Below are positions 14,592-22,917 of a DNA stretch of 27,709 bases, one piece after another. The DNA lies in contig JBKHYG010000011.1 of the NCBI GenBank assembly GCA_046565595.1, forward strand, positions 1 to 27,709. Direction: 5' to 3'. Source of the DNA: JBKHYG01 sp046565595. Lineage in GTDB: Bacteria > Actinomycetota > AC-67. The notes under the pieces were generated by a model. That model was not told where the DNA came from. It searched no databases and saw only the letters and a program-made list of their open reading frames with translations. The position numbers and the translations under genes are program-made. The number at the start of each line of letters is the position of its first letter. Within the stretch, counting starts at the first letter, position 1.

Positions 14592-16447
14592 CCGATCCGG
14601 TCCTAGGACCAGCGGCGCCAGCCCTGTCGCTGGCATGCGACGCGCTGTTGGGTTTCAACGATCCGGTCGCAGCGGCAACGCTGGTGGACAAGATGATCGT
14701 CGCATCACGCGCCTGGCCCCCAGAAGCCAGCGACCGGCTGCGCGAAGCTGTGATCCTCGTGCAACGGTCGGGACGGTTGCGTCGATGGGGTTTCGTCGAG
14801 ACGCTCGAGCGGGCGGAGCGATCCAAACTCGGCCCTCTGCGTGCGGCCGCGGAGACCATCCGATCGGCCCTCGTCGGTGCGTGGGCCGCTGAACCAGCGA
14901 TCGAGAGAGCCTTGGGCTTCGATCACAGATGCCTGACCTCCGACGCATCCAGCGCGACCGACAGCCTCGAGTTGCTCGAGCTGGACGAGCATCGCTCAGA
15001 GAAAGCTGATGTGTGCATCGTCGGTAGCGGCGCTGGAGGAGGCATGATCGCTCATGCTCTCGCATCGTTAGGGCTGAGCGTGATCGTCTTGGAGGCCGGC
15101 GGCGCGAGGAAGACGACCGGTTCACCCCTCGAGCGTGTCAGACGATCCACCCTTGCAGGAATGCTCCGATACTCCTCGCCCACCCCTATCCGTCTCTGGG
15201 CGGGAAGAGGCATCGGAGGTTCCACCGCAGGCTGGTTCGGAACCTGCCTACGCCCGACCACGGACACCTCAGATGCGTGGGCAGCGTCATCGGGGGTCCG
15301 CGACCTAACCGCAGAAGCGATGGTCCGCCGTTACTCCAAGGCAGAGGAGATCCTCGGCGTCGCAGACATCCCCGATCTGCTCTTCGGAGAGAATGCGAAC
15401 GCGGTCGGAGCCGGATCGATCCGGGCCGGATCCGATGTAGTGCCGCTGAGGCGGGCAGCTCCCGGATGCGCGGGATGTGGCACCTGCGTCGCCGGCTGCC
15501 CAACTGGTGCGCTGAGCGGCTCGGCGACCCATCTGCTTCCGGTCGCTCAGCGCTCGGGCGTTCAGGTGATCATCAACGCGCAGGTTCACCGGATCATCGT
15601 CGAGGACGGGAGGGTGCGCGGAGTAGAGGCGAGGGTGGCTCGCGGCACCAAGGCGTCGACGGCGAGTCTGACGGTGCGCGCGGGGATCGTCATCGTGGCT
15701 GCGGGCCCGCTGTCCACTCCTGCCCTGCTTCATTCGAACGCTCTAGGTACGCGATCTGGCGTGCTCGGCCGCAACATCGGAGTGAATCCGAGCGTCTGGG
15801 TCGCTGGCGGCTTCGACGGTCCGCTGCAGGCCTGGCGCGGCGTACAACAGACCCTCGAGGTCCGGTCTCGAACATCGGCGCGCCTTACTGCCACGGCCTT
15901 CCCGCCCGCGATCGGCGCGACGCTGTTGCCTGGAACCGGGATCGATCTCAGGCGCCGCATCCAGGCCTTCGAGACGCTGGCTGGGATCCTCGTGACCGCG
16001 GTCGACGCAGACGCTCCCGGCAGGTTGACCGACAGAGGGCTTCGCTACCGGATCGGGGAGGCCACGATGAAGGCACTCGCAGAGGGTATCGGCGAAGCAG
16101 GTCGGATCCTGTTCGAAGCTGGCGCTCCTCGCGTTGTCACCGGAGCGATCGCTCCCGGCGTCGTTCGAAGCGTGCAGGACCTGTCGGGGTTCACCGAAAG
16201 CGTGACCCCCCGGACGGCCCTGAGGATGTTCTCGACCGACATCGTCGGAGGCTGCGCCATCGGTGCAGATCCGGCGCACAGCGTGCTGGATGAGAACTGT
16301 CAGGTGCACGGGGTGCCTGGCCTTTTCGTCTGCGACGCGAGCGCGGTCACGCCACACCTGGGAGTTCCGCCGATGTTGACGGTGTCCGCGCTGGCCATAC
16401 GCCTAGGCGAACATCTGGCGACCAACGCCCATCGCCATCTGACCTAG
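14588..16447 (+). CDS. GMC-family FAD oxidoreductase, long-chain alcohol oxidase-like, with Cys cluster
   Basis: A 619-residue flavoprotein. Residues 1-130 form a helical domain like the N-terminal part of long-chain alcohol oxidases. The FAD Rossmann fold starts at about 141 (VCIVGSGAGGGMIAHALA, then VIVLEAGG), followed by GRGIGGSTAGWFGTCLR. A ferredoxin-like cluster CxxCxxCxxxC lies at Cys294, 297, 300 and 304 and ends in PTGA; a related segment is known in fatty-alcohol oxidase-type GMC proteins. The C-terminal GMC signature is FSTDIVGGCAIGADP, VHGVPGLFVCDASAV and TPHLGVPPMLTVSALAIRL, with a His where the catalytic His/Asn pair belongs. A primary alcohol or sterol substrate is possible but not provable. 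The TTG start at 14588 overlaps the gpsA stop, hinting at lipid metabolism. Confidence 0.85.
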   Translation: MTDPVLGPAAPALSLACDALLGFNDPVAAATLVDKMIVASRAWPPEASDRLREAVILVQRSGRLRRWGFVETLERAERSKLGPLRAAAETIRSALVGAWAAEPAIERALGFDHRCLTSDASSATDSLELLELDEHRSEKADVCIVGSGAGGGMIAHALASLGLSVIVLEAGGARKTTGSPLERVRRSTLAGMLRYSSPTPIRLWAGRGIGGSTAGWFGTCLRPTTDTSDAWAASSGVRDLTAEAMVRRYSKAEEILGVADIPDLLFGENANAVGAGSIRAGSDVVPLRRAAPGCAGCGTCVAGCPTGALSGSATHLLPVAQRSGVQVIINAQVHRIIVEDGRVRGVEARVARGTKASTASLTVRAGIVIVAAGPLSTPALLHSNALGTRSGVLGRNIGVNPSVWVAGGFDGPLQAWRGVQQTLEVRSRTSARLTATAFPPAIGATLLPGTGIDLRRRIQAFETLAGILVTAVDADAPGRLTDRGLRYRIGEATMKALAEGIGEAGRILFEAGAPRVVTGAIAPGVVRSVQDLSGFTESVTPRTALRMFSTDIVGGCAIGADPAHSVLDENCQVHGVPGLFVCDASAVTPHLGVPPMLTVSALAIRLGEHLATNAHRHLT

Positions 16448-16475
16448 GCGAGCGCATCGCCATCTGACCTAGGCG
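16430..16475. repeat. 21-bp direct duplication of the GMC gene 3' end
   Basis: The segment 16430-16450, which includes the last codons and TAG stop of the GMC gene, is repeated exactly at 16455-16475, a period of 25 bases. Both contain CATCTGACCTAGGCG. Confidence 0.9.
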
Positions 16476-16503
16476 GGGATTCGCCTGCCGCCAGCCCTCC
16501 TCT

Positions 16504-16509
16504 TAGGCT
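16504..16509 (+). promoter_or_regulatory. -10 box of ahpE
   Basis: TAGGCT, identical to the gpsA box, predicts a start near 16516 and a leader of about 30 bases that contains the strong ribosome site AGGAGG at 16532-16537. Confidence 0.45.
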
Positions 16510-16545
16510 GCGATCTCGCCCACGAGGTCCACAGGAGGATCAGAG

Positions 16546-17007
16546 ATGTCTGTCAAAGTCGGCCAAGAAGCCCCCGATTTCGAACTTCCCAACACCGAAG
16601 GCGGGACGACCAAGCTCTCGGACTTCCGCGGGAACAAGAGCGTCCTGCTGGTGTTCTATCCCTTCGCGTTCAGCGGACGCTGTCACACCGAGTTCTGCAC
16701 CCTGCGCGACGAGAACGCCGACCTGGTCTCGACCGACGATGTCGAGATCCTCGGGATCTCCATCGACCATGTCTTCGCGCTGAAGGCGTGGAAGGAGAAG
16801 GAGAACTTCCCCAACACCTTCCTCGCGGACTTCTGGCCGCACGGCGCCGTTGCCGATAGGTACGGGGCTTTCAACGATCGAGGCTTCTGCAACCGCATGA
16901 CATTCCTGATCGACAAAGAAGGCATCGTCCGCTTCGTCGAGGACAACCCGAGCAACGATGTTCGCGACCAGTCGGGCTGGCGCAAGGCTCTGGCCGAGGC
17001 GAACTAG
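16546..17007 (+). CDS. ahpE: AhpE-type one-cysteine peroxiredoxin
   Basis: A 153-residue thioredoxin-fold peroxidase that reduces hydroperoxides and peroxynitrite. It resembles M. tuberculosis AhpE in VLLVFYPFAFSGRC, in LADFWPHGAVADRYGAFN and in the ending VRDQSGWRKALAEA. The peroxidatic Cys is Cys46. The usual Pxx(x)TxxC Thr is replaced by Ser43 (PFAFSGRC), a conservative change. A second Cys51 (EFCT) is nearby and Cys115 or so lies in RGFCNRM, so a disulfide step cannot be ruled out. The start is fixed by AGGAGG upstream. Only 8 bases separate its stop from tRNA-Val, so readthrough could feed the tRNA. Confidence 0.9.
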   Translation: MSVKVGQEAPDFELPNTEGGTTKLSDFRGNKSVLLVFYPFAFSGRCHTEFCTLRDENADLVSTDDVEILGISIDHVFALKAWKEKENFPNTFLADFWPHGAVADRYGAFNDRGFCNRMTFLIDKEGIVRFVEDNPSNDVRDQSGWRKALAEAN

Positions 17008-17015
17008 GAGCCAGC

Positions 17016-17087
17016 GGGCGCGTAGCTCAATGGTAGAGCATCGGCTTTACACGCCGAGGGTTGGAGGTTCGATCCCTTCCGCGCCCA
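17016..17087 (+). tRNA. tRNA-Val (anticodon UAC)
   Basis: A full 72-nt cloverleaf. The acceptor stem GGGCGCG (17016-17022) pairs perfectly with CGCGCCC (17080-17086), the discriminator is A, and CCA is not encoded. The D arm is GCTC/GAGC, the anticodon stem TCGGC/GCCGA with loop TTTACAC giving TAC (17048-17050), and the T arm GGAGG/CCTTC with loop TTCGATC. Confidence 0.97.
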
Positions 17088-17091
17088 CCGA

Positions 17092-17097
17092 TAGCCT
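17092..17097 (+). promoter_or_regulatory. -10 box of oligopeptidase B gene (leaderless)
   Basis: TAGCCT followed by 6 bases and then the ATG at 17104. This is the same box and spacing as menE. It lies only 4 bases after the tRNA-Val end. Confidence 0.5.
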
Positions 17098-17103
17098 GCG
17101 GGG

Positions 17104-19119
17104 ATGAACGCACCTCGCCCCGTCAAGAAGCCAGTCGAGATCACGACCCACGGCGACACCCGTGTCGATGGATACGGCTGGCTCCGCAACGCTGACGACC
17201 CAGATGTGATCGCGCATCTGGAAGCCGAGAACGCTCACACCGAAGCCTCCCTCGCACATGTCGCGTCGCTACGGGACGAGTTGTACTCCGAGATCATCGG
17301 TCGCATCCAAGAGACCGACTCGACCTATCCGGTCCCGAGTGGCGACTTCCAGTACTACTCGCGCACGGTCGAAGGTGGCCAGTACCGGATCCATTGCCGC
17401 CGCAAAGGCGCGGACGGACCAGAGCAGATCCTCGTAGATCTGAACGAGATGAGCGAAGGCGGCTACATCTCGCTCGGGATCCTGGAGCCATCGCCCAACC
17501 ATCAGGTCCTGGCTTACGCGATCGACCGTGACGGATCGGAGTACTACACGCTGCGGTTCAAGGATCTGGACTCTGGTGAGGATCTCGAGGATGTGATCGA
17601 GAAGGTCGCCACAGCCTTGGCGTGGAGCGCTGACGGCGAGACGGTGCTCTACACCACGATGGATCACGCTCATCGTCCCTACCGCGTGTGGGCCCATCGC
17701 TTGGGCGAACCGGTAACCGAGGACCTGATGCTGTTCGAAGAGCCAGACGAACGGTTCTATGTGGGCGTCGGCGAGAGCCGCGATCGGCGGTGGGCCGTCA
17801 TCCATATCGGATCGCCCCTGACCGGCGAGGCACGGTTCGCATCAACCGACGACATCACCTCGTTCCGTCTGGTGCGCGAGCGTGCGGAAGGCACCGATTA
17901 CGAGTGCGAGTTCGCGGGAGACCGGATCTACATCCGCACCGATGATGGCGCGCCCGAGTACCGCCTGATGGAAGCCAGCGTGAAGGAGCCCGGAGATTGG
18001 CGCGAGCTGATCCCGGGCCGCCAAGATGTGAAGATAAGCGGTGTAGATGCTTTCGCTCGGCATCGTGTCATCACCGAACGAGCCCAAGGACTCATCCGGC
18101 TGAGGGTCATCGGATCAGACGGGCAGGATCGGATCGTTCCGATGCCCGAGGACGCCTACGAGGTGTCGATGGGTCCGAACGAGTCGTTCGAGACCTCCAA
18201 GGTACGGATCGTCTATACCTCGATGACCACGCCGCGCAGCGACTACGAACTCGACCTGGACTCCCTCGAACTGAAGCTGCTGAAGGAAGACCCGGTGCTC
18301 GGTGACTACGACCGCAGCAGATATGTGACGGAGCGCCTGTTCGCTACCGCGGCTGATGGCACCCAGGTCCCGATGAGCGTGGTCTACCGTCGTGGCATCA
18401 AGCGTCCCGGCCCGCTGGTGCTGTATGGGTACGGCTCCTACGGTGCATCGATCCCTGCAGCCTTCTCGTTGGCGCGCATCAGCCTGCTCGATCGAGGCAT
18501 CACCTGGGTGATCGCTCACATCCGAGGGGGCGGTGAACTGGGAGAGGCCTGGCGTAACGCCGGCAAATTCCTGAAGAAGAAGACCACCTTCACCGACTTC
18601 ATCGCGTGCGCCGACCATCTGGTCCATGCCGGCTTCACTACCAGGGAGCAACTGGCGATCATGGGAGGAAGCGCCGGAGGACTGCTGATGGGCGCAGTCA
18701 TGAACGAGCGCCCGGATCTATGCCGAGCGGTCGTCGCGCAGGTGCCCTTCGTGGACTCGCTGAACACGATGCTGGACGAGAGCCTGCCTCTGACGGTCAT
18801 CGAGTACGAGGAGTGGGGAAGCCCGAAGGATCCCACCTACTACGAGTACATGAAGTCGTATGCGCCCTACGAGAACATCCACGAAGCCGCCTATCCCGAT
18901 GTGTTGGCCACCGGAGGCTTGACCGACCCACGGGTGGGTTTCTGGGAGCCGACCAAATGGGTCGCGCGGCTGCGCGAGCACGCCACGAACGATCCGGTGA
19001 TCCTGCTGAAGATGCAGATGGGTGCCGGACATGGCGGCCCGGCCGGCCGCTACGACGCGTTCAAAGAGGTCGCGTTGACCTACGCGTTCATCCTCGATCG
19101 GATCGCAGCGGCCGACTGA
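17104..19119 (+). CDS. ptrB: Oligopeptidase B (S9A serine peptidase)
   Basis: A 671-residue prolyl-oligopeptidase-family enzyme that cuts short peptides after Lys or Arg in the cytoplasm. The opening (DTRVDGYGWLRNADDPDVIAHLEAEN) is typical of PtrB. A beta-propeller occupies about residues 75-400. The catalytic alpha/beta-hydrolase domain has Ser523 (GGSAGGLLMG), Asp608 (GGLTDPRV) and His643 (GAGHGGPAGRYD), with IRGGGELGEAW before it. No signal peptide is seen. The start at 17104 has no ribosome site but a -10 box at leaderless spacing. It converges on a lipoprotein gene, with 4 bases between stops. Confidence 0.95.
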   Translation: MNAPRPVKKPVEITTHGDTRVDGYGWLRNADDPDVIAHLEAENAHTEASLAHVASLRDELYSEIIGRIQETDSTYPVPSGDFQYYSRTVEGGQYRIHCRRKGADGPEQILVDLNEMSEGGYISLGILEPSPNHQVLAYAIDRDGSEYYTLRFKDLDSGEDLEDVIEKVATALAWSADGETVLYTTMDHAHRPYRVWAHRLGEPVTEDLMLFEEPDERFYVGVGESRDRRWAVIHIGSPLTGEARFASTDDITSFRLVRERAEGTDYECEFAGDRIYIRTDDGAPEYRLMEASVKEPGDWRELIPGRQDVKISGVDAFARHRVITERAQGLIRLRVIGSDGQDRIVPMPEDAYEVSMGPNESFETSKVRIVYTSMTTPRSDYELDLDSLELKLLKEDPVLGDYDRSRYVTERLFATAADGTQVPMSVVYRRGIKRPGPLVLYGYGSYGASIPAAFSLARISLLDRGITWVIAHIRGGGELGEAWRNAGKFLKKKTTFTDFIACADHLVHAGFTTREQLAIMGGSAGGLLMGAVMNERPDLCRAVVAQVPFVDSLNTMLDESLPLTVIEYEEWGSPKDPTYYEYMKSYAPYENIHEAAYPDVLATGGLTDPRVGFWEPTKWVARLREHATNDPVILLKMQMGAGHGGPAGRYDAFKEVALTYAFILDRIAAAD

Positions 19120-19123
19120 GGGC

Positions 19124-20017
19124 CTAGTCCTGTGGGCAACCTGATTCGTCAGGGAGGAGCGGACGAACGACCAGGTTGAACTGCGCGTCGCCATCGACCC
19201 AAGGCGTCAGCGTGTTGGCGTTACGAAGTTCGGCTTCCAGCTTGGCCTTGGCCTCACCCTCGACCGTGCCACACCGATAGCCGAAGGTTCCGAAGGTTTC
19301 GCCGAACGAGGCGAGAGGCGTGTCAAGGGGCCAGTCCCGAGGCTGCTGCGGGACCTGCGGATCGCCCTGGTAGTCCTTGACGAACAGCCGAAGCGCGTGC
19401 GGTTCGTATGAGGTCTCCGGGCCGACCTCGTCGCCCAGCCACGATCCCAGGTCGGTGATCTTGGCTTGGAACTCAGCCAACTTCCTGCGGGCTTCGCGAT
19501 CCTCAGCGGATATTGCTTCAGGGGTGCGCTCATCGGGTTCGCCCGGAAGGGACTGATCGCCCTCGCTTATGTCGAGTGCGTACGCTCGCATCTCGTGACG
19601 CTCCCCGGCCTCATCGACATAGATGAAGACCGAGTCGGCCGCGTCGGCGACCAGCGGATAGTCATACCTGCGGTCAGGTCCGTCCAAGCCGGCCTCGACC
19701 GCTGCCCGCCTCAACTCTGAGAGTCCCTGCTCTGAGAGTGTCCGCTGGAAGAGTCCGGTCATCGCTGGCGGCGGATAGATCTCGATCTGGGCACCTTGGA
19801 CGATGACGCGACCATCCGCATAGACGCTCACGACAGGGATGTTGGTCAAGCGGAATTCGGCGGGAACGAAGCCCCCCTCGTATGAGAAGCGTAGGACCAG
19901 TTCGGTGTCCGGCTTCGGATCGTCGCCGGCATCGGAACCACCGAAGCCGGTACCAGCAGATGATGAGCAAGCGGCTGCCAAGACCAGCAGCGGCACCAGG
20001 GCGCGTAGGGATCTCAT
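19124..20017 (-). CDS. Lipoprotein of unknown function
   Basis: A 297-residue protein with a lipoprotein signal: MRSLRALVPLLVLAAAC, lipobox LAAAC with Cys17, then a Ser/Gly/Asp linker. It should be lipid-anchored on the outer face of the membrane. The folded part begins about residue 38 with ELVLRFSYEGGFVP, then FRLTNIPVVSVYADGRVIV, a pattern also seen in other actinobacterial surface proteins. A charged segment (about 165-190) is followed by a C-terminal domain with two Cys (RCGT, SGCP). I do not recognise a catalytic motif. It is divergent from bioB. Confidence 0.85.
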   Translation of the reverse strand: MRSLRALVPLLVLAAACSSSAGTGFGGSDAGDDPKPDTELVLRFSYEGGFVPAEFRLTNIPVVSVYADGRVIVQGAQIEIYPPPAMTGLFQRTLSEQGLSELRRAAVEAGLDGPDRRYDYPLVADAADSVFIYVDEAGERHEMRAYALDISEGDQSLPGEPDERTPEAISAEDREARRKLAEFQAKITDLGSWLGDEVGPETSYEPHALRLFVKDYQGDPQVPQQPRDWPLDTPLASFGETFGTFGYRCGTVEGEAKAKLEAELRNANTLTPWVDGDAQFNLVVRPLLPDESGCPQD

Positions 20018-20026
20018 GCTTCGGGG

Positions 20027-20032
20027 ACGCTA
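20027..20032 (-). promoter_or_regulatory. -10 box of the lipoprotein gene
   Basis: TAGCGT on the minus strand, 9 bases before the ATG at 20017, again close to leaderless spacing. Confidence 0.4.
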
Positions 20033-20075
20033 GAGGAGTTCGTCTGGTTCCCTGACCCGAAGCCAGACTCGCGGC

Positions 20076-20081
20076 TATCCT
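20076..20081 (+). promoter_or_regulatory. -10 box of bioB
   Basis: TATCCT, 13 bases before ATG 20095. It predicts a start near 20088 and a short leader. The same hexamer precedes rnpB. Confidence 0.4.
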
Positions 20082-20094
20082 CGCCGGACGACCG

Positions 20095-21180
20095 ATGGGG
20101 AGGGACATGCCGCTCGAAACCGCACGCAAGGCGCTGCTCGACGAACGACGGCCGCTGACCAGGCAGGAAGCGCTAGATGTCGCGCGACTTCCGCTGGATG
20201 ACCTACCGAAGGTGATCGCCTTGGCGCACGAGGTCAGGCTCGCCTACATGGGTGATCAGGTCGAGCTGGAGTCCCTGATCAACGCGAAGTCAGGTGGATG
20301 TCCAGAGGATTGCACCTTCTGCTCTCAGAGTGCCCGCTACACCACCGAGGTCGATCGCTATCCGATCCTCGAGATCGACGAGGTCGTCGATGCTGCCAAG
20401 GCGACCGTCGCCGAGGGCGCGACGCAGTTCTGCATCGTCGTCGCCGTGCGCGGCCCTGACGAGCGCCTCCTTGGCCGCGTGATCGAGTGCGTCGATGCCG
20501 TCCACGAGACGACCGGCCTAGAGGTCGCGGTCTCACTCGGCCTGCTGGAACCAGGACAGGCCGAGCGTCTGGCCGCAGCAGGCGTCAAGCGCTACAACCA
20601 CAACCTCGAGGCACCCCGCGCTGTCTTCGGCCAGATCTGCACGACGCACTCGTACGAGGATCGCGTCCAGACAGCTACCCGCGCGAAACAAGCCGGTATG
20701 GAACTCTGCTCGGGCGGCATCATCGGGATGGGAGAGACGCTCGAACAACGCGTCGACTTCGCCTTCGAGCTGGCAGCGCTCGAACCTTGCGAGGTACCGA
20801 TCAACCTGCTCGACCCGCGGCCTGGAACGCCCTTGGAAGACCAGGGCCTGCTCGACCCGCGCGAAGCCCTGCAAGCGATCGCGCTGTTCCGCCTGATCCT
20901 GCCGGGAGCATGGCTGCGCCTAGCCGGCGGACGCGAACGGGTGCTCGGTGAACTGCAAGCGATGGGCATGTACGCGGGAGCCAACGCGCTGATCGTCGGC
21001 AACTACCTGACCACGACCGGCCGCGCGCCCGAAGAGGACCGCACCATGCTCGAAGCCCTCGGCATGCCGATCTCTGGTGGCGGTCCCGGCGAAGGTCGGT
21101 TCATCGTCGACAGCCGTGGCAGCCAGTCCATCCCGCCGCGCCCCGCCGGCCGCAAGACACTTCCCTTGGTCTCTGGATGA
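20095..21180 (+). CDS. bioB: Biotin synthase
   Basis: A 361-residue radical SAM enzyme that inserts sulfur into dethiobiotin, the last step to biotin. The radical SAM cluster is CPEDCTFC with Cys69, Cys73 and Cys76. Further BioB marks are AKSGGCPEDC, GVKRYNHNLEA, LCSGGIIGMGE, EVPINLLDPRPGTPLE and GANALIVGNYLTT. The start could be ATG 20095 or ATG 20107; the latter has GGGGAGGG only 2 bases before it, an unusually tight ribosome site. No other biotin genes are nearby, and no BirA or BioR site is evident. Its stop overlaps the next gene (ATGA), so it leads a three-gene unit with the zinc-ribbon gene and rnhA. Confidence 0.95.
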   Translation: MGRDMPLETARKALLDERRPLTRQEALDVARLPLDDLPKVIALAHEVRLAYMGDQVELESLINAKSGGCPEDCTFCSQSARYTTEVDRYPILEIDEVVDAAKATVAEGATQFCIVVAVRGPDERLLGRVIECVDAVHETTGLEVAVSLGLLEPGQAERLAAAGVKRYNHNLEAPRAVFGQICTTHSYEDRVQTATRAKQAGMELCSGGIIGMGETLEQRVDFAFELAALEPCEVPINLLDPRPGTPLEDQGLLDPREALQAIALFRLILPGAWLRLAGGRERVLGELQAMGMYAGANALIVGNYLTTTGRAPEEDRTMLEALGMPISGGGPGEGRFIVDSRGSQSIPPRPAGRKTLPLVSG

Positions 21181-21902
21181 CCGACCGTTCCGCGCTGAAA
21201 CCGCTGCTGGACCTCCAGCGGATCGATTCGGCCATCGATCGGATACTCGAGAAACAGAAGGCCCTGCCCGAGCAGGCCGAGCTGGACGTGCTCGTCGCTG
21301 AACACGCGGAACTGGAGCCGCTGCTCACCGAACGCCAGGAGGCACACAAGGAGCTGGTCCGGAAACAGGAACGGCTCGAAGCCGACATCGAAGCGATGCG
21401 GATCCGGATCAAACGCGAGGAGGAACGGCTCGCCAGCGGGTCTGTCACCAGTCCTCGCGAGATCGTCGCCCTGCAGAACGAGATCGAGTCCCTCGGCCGG
21501 CGCATCGAGACCCACGAGGACGAAGAGCTCGAACTGATGGAACGGTCCGAGGCGATCCAGCAGACCATCGACGAACTCTCGAAACGGGTCACCAACCGGC
21601 AGGAACTGATCGACGCGACCACCGAACGCCGCGACCGGGCCGCAGCCGAACTGGGAGCCGAGCAGAAGGCTCTAGAGGCCGAACGCGACGAGATCGCACC
21701 TTCGGTGGATCAGAAGTTGCTCGAGACCTACCAGAAGGTGCGTGGCCAACTCGGCGGCGTCGCCGTAGCGGCCTTCGATGGAACGACCTGCGGTGGCTGC
21801 GGCTTGCCTCTCAGCCCCTTGGAACGCGAAGAGTTCCGCAGTTCCAAGGCGTTGGTGGTCCGTTGCGAGACCTGCCGACGCATACTGGTTCCTTCCGATT
21901 GA
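21177..21902 (+). CDS. Coiled-coil protein with C4 zinc ribbon (Rv2229c/CT398-like)
   Basis: A 241-residue protein. Residues 10-180 are a long antiparallel coiled coil rich in Glu, Arg, Leu and Lys. A zinc ribbon follows, with CxxC pairs in TTCGGCGLPL and RCETCRRIL (about 202-237). This matches the widespread zf-RING_7/CT398 family, whose role is not firmly known but which may bind nucleic acid or act as an adaptor. Its position directly before an RNase HI gene mirrors mycobacterial Rv2229c-Rv2228c. It overlaps bioB by 4 bases and rnhA by 1 base (TGATG). Confidence 0.9.
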   Translation: MTDRSALKPLLDLQRIDSAIDRILEKQKALPEQAELDVLVAEHAELEPLLTERQEAHKELVRKQERLEADIEAMRIRIKREEERLASGSVTSPREIVALQNEIESLGRRIETHEDEELELMERSEAIQQTIDELSKRVTNRQELIDATTERRDRAAAELGAEQKALEAERDEIAPSVDQKLLETYQKVRGQLGGVAVAAFDGTTCGGCGLPLSPLEREEFRSSKALVVRCETCRRILVPSD

Positions 21903-22297
21903 TGCGCGTGATCATCAACACCGACGGGGGATCCCGCGGCAACCCAGGACCGGCCGCCATCGGCGGTGTCATCACCGACGATGCAGGCGGAGAGCTGGTC
22001 ACCGTCAGCGAAACCATCGGGATAACCACCAACAATGTCGCCGAATACACCGCGGTGATCCGAACGCTCGAGGCTGCTCTGGATCTCGGAGCGACCGAGG
22101 TGACATTGCGTGCAGATTCCGAGTTGCTGATCCGTCAACTCGAAGGCCGCTACAAGGTCAAGGCTGCACATCTCCGACCGCTCGTAGACGAGATCAAGGA
22201 ACTGCTCGCCAGGTTCGATCGGGTGGAACTCGAGCATGTTCGACGCGGATCGAACACGCGCGCCGACGAACTGGTGAACCAGGCCCTGGACGCTTAG
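21902..22297 (+). CDS. rnhA: Ribonuclease HI
   Basis: A 131-residue, stand-alone RNase H domain that cleaves RNA in RNA-DNA hybrids. The carboxylates are Asp8 (INTDGGSRGNPGPA), Glu48 (NVAEYTAV), Asp72 (RADSELLIRQL) and Asp122 (NTRADELVNQAL). It has the form of the N-terminal half of mycobacterial Rv2228c but lacks that protein's C-terminal phosphatase (CobC-like) domain. The start at 21902 overlaps the previous stop by 1 base. Its TAG overlaps the converging secreted-protein stop in the sequence TTAG. Confidence 0.93.
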   Translation: MRVIINTDGGSRGNPGPAAIGGVITDDAGGELVTVSETIGITTNNVAEYTAVIRTLEAALDLGATEVTLRADSELLIRQLEGRYKVKAAHLRPLVDEIKELLARFDRVELEHVRRGSNTRADELVNQALDA

Positions 22298-22812
22298 GCG
22301 GCGTGAGCGCCGCGCAGTTTGCGCAGCGTCACCGCTTCGAGCAACGCCGGTTTGCCGCCGATGACGGCCGATCGGATCCGGGCAGTACGGATGTAGCCGA
22401 TCTGGACGCCGTTGGCGGTCGCGAACGGATAGCCGCTCGGTGAGAAACTGACATCGAGCGCGCACCCTGACGACCTGACCCAGCCGACATCGTCGGCGTC
22501 TACGCGCATGGCGGCTGCCGGAGCTGAGGCGAAGCACTTGAGATCAGCCTGCGTTCCGCATCCTCTGGACGCATCACAGAGTTCGAGAGTCACGGATTGC
22601 TGATCGAGGTCGCCTGACACAGGCGAGCCGCTCGCGGTCAAGAACCGCCTAACCCGCAGGGTCGCGCGCAGTTGTGCTGGGAAGGGTTCGATGATCGAAG
22701 CTTCGAGTACGACTCGCTCCTCGACGGATGCGGTCGCAGCCGAGGTGGGGGAGAAGCCGGATAGGACCGCGAGCAGCGTCACGGCCAACAGCAGGGAACC
22801 CCTCGTCGCCAT
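22294..22812 (-). CDS. Secreted four-cysteine protein, diverged third paralogue
   Basis: A 172-residue protein with a Sec signal peptide (MATRGSLLLAVTLLAVLSGFSPTSA). The mature part is a beta-rich domain with LELCDASRGC, LKCF and SSGCALDVSF, the same spacing of four Cys as in the two genes upstream on this strand, though overall similarity is low. The last third (GYIRTARIRSAVIGGKPALL) aligns with the FARGATGSNGRVIRTL region of its neighbour. The function is unknown. Its stop overlaps rnhA's. Confidence 0.78.
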   Translation of the reverse strand: MATRGSLLLAVTLLAVLSGFSPTSAATASVEERVVLEASIIEPFPAQLRATLRVRRFLTASGSPVSGDLDQQSVTLELCDASRGCGTQADLKCFASAPAAAMRVDADDVGWVRSSGCALDVSFSPSGYPFATANGVQIGYIRTARIRSAVIGGKPALLEAVTLRKLRGAHAA

Positions 22813-22917
22813 CTCGTCTGAGATTCCGCGGAGACAGGCCTCTGCCCTGCCTGGAGGTCGGGGACCTAGCCGGAGGAGGCGGCCCGGATGCCCGTAAGGG
22901 GTTTGTCGGACCTGTCC

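Noticed and set aside
15277..16293. Long open frame of 338 codons on the plus strand
   Set aside because: It lies wholly inside the GMC oxidoreductase gene in another frame, is extremely rich in Arg and has no family motif: a shadow of high G+C content.
19717..19745. Repeated CTCTGAGAG motif here and at 13118, 8207 and 20320
   Set aside because: All lie in coding DNA and reflect Leu-Ser-Glu codons in helical segments, not a regulatory repeat.
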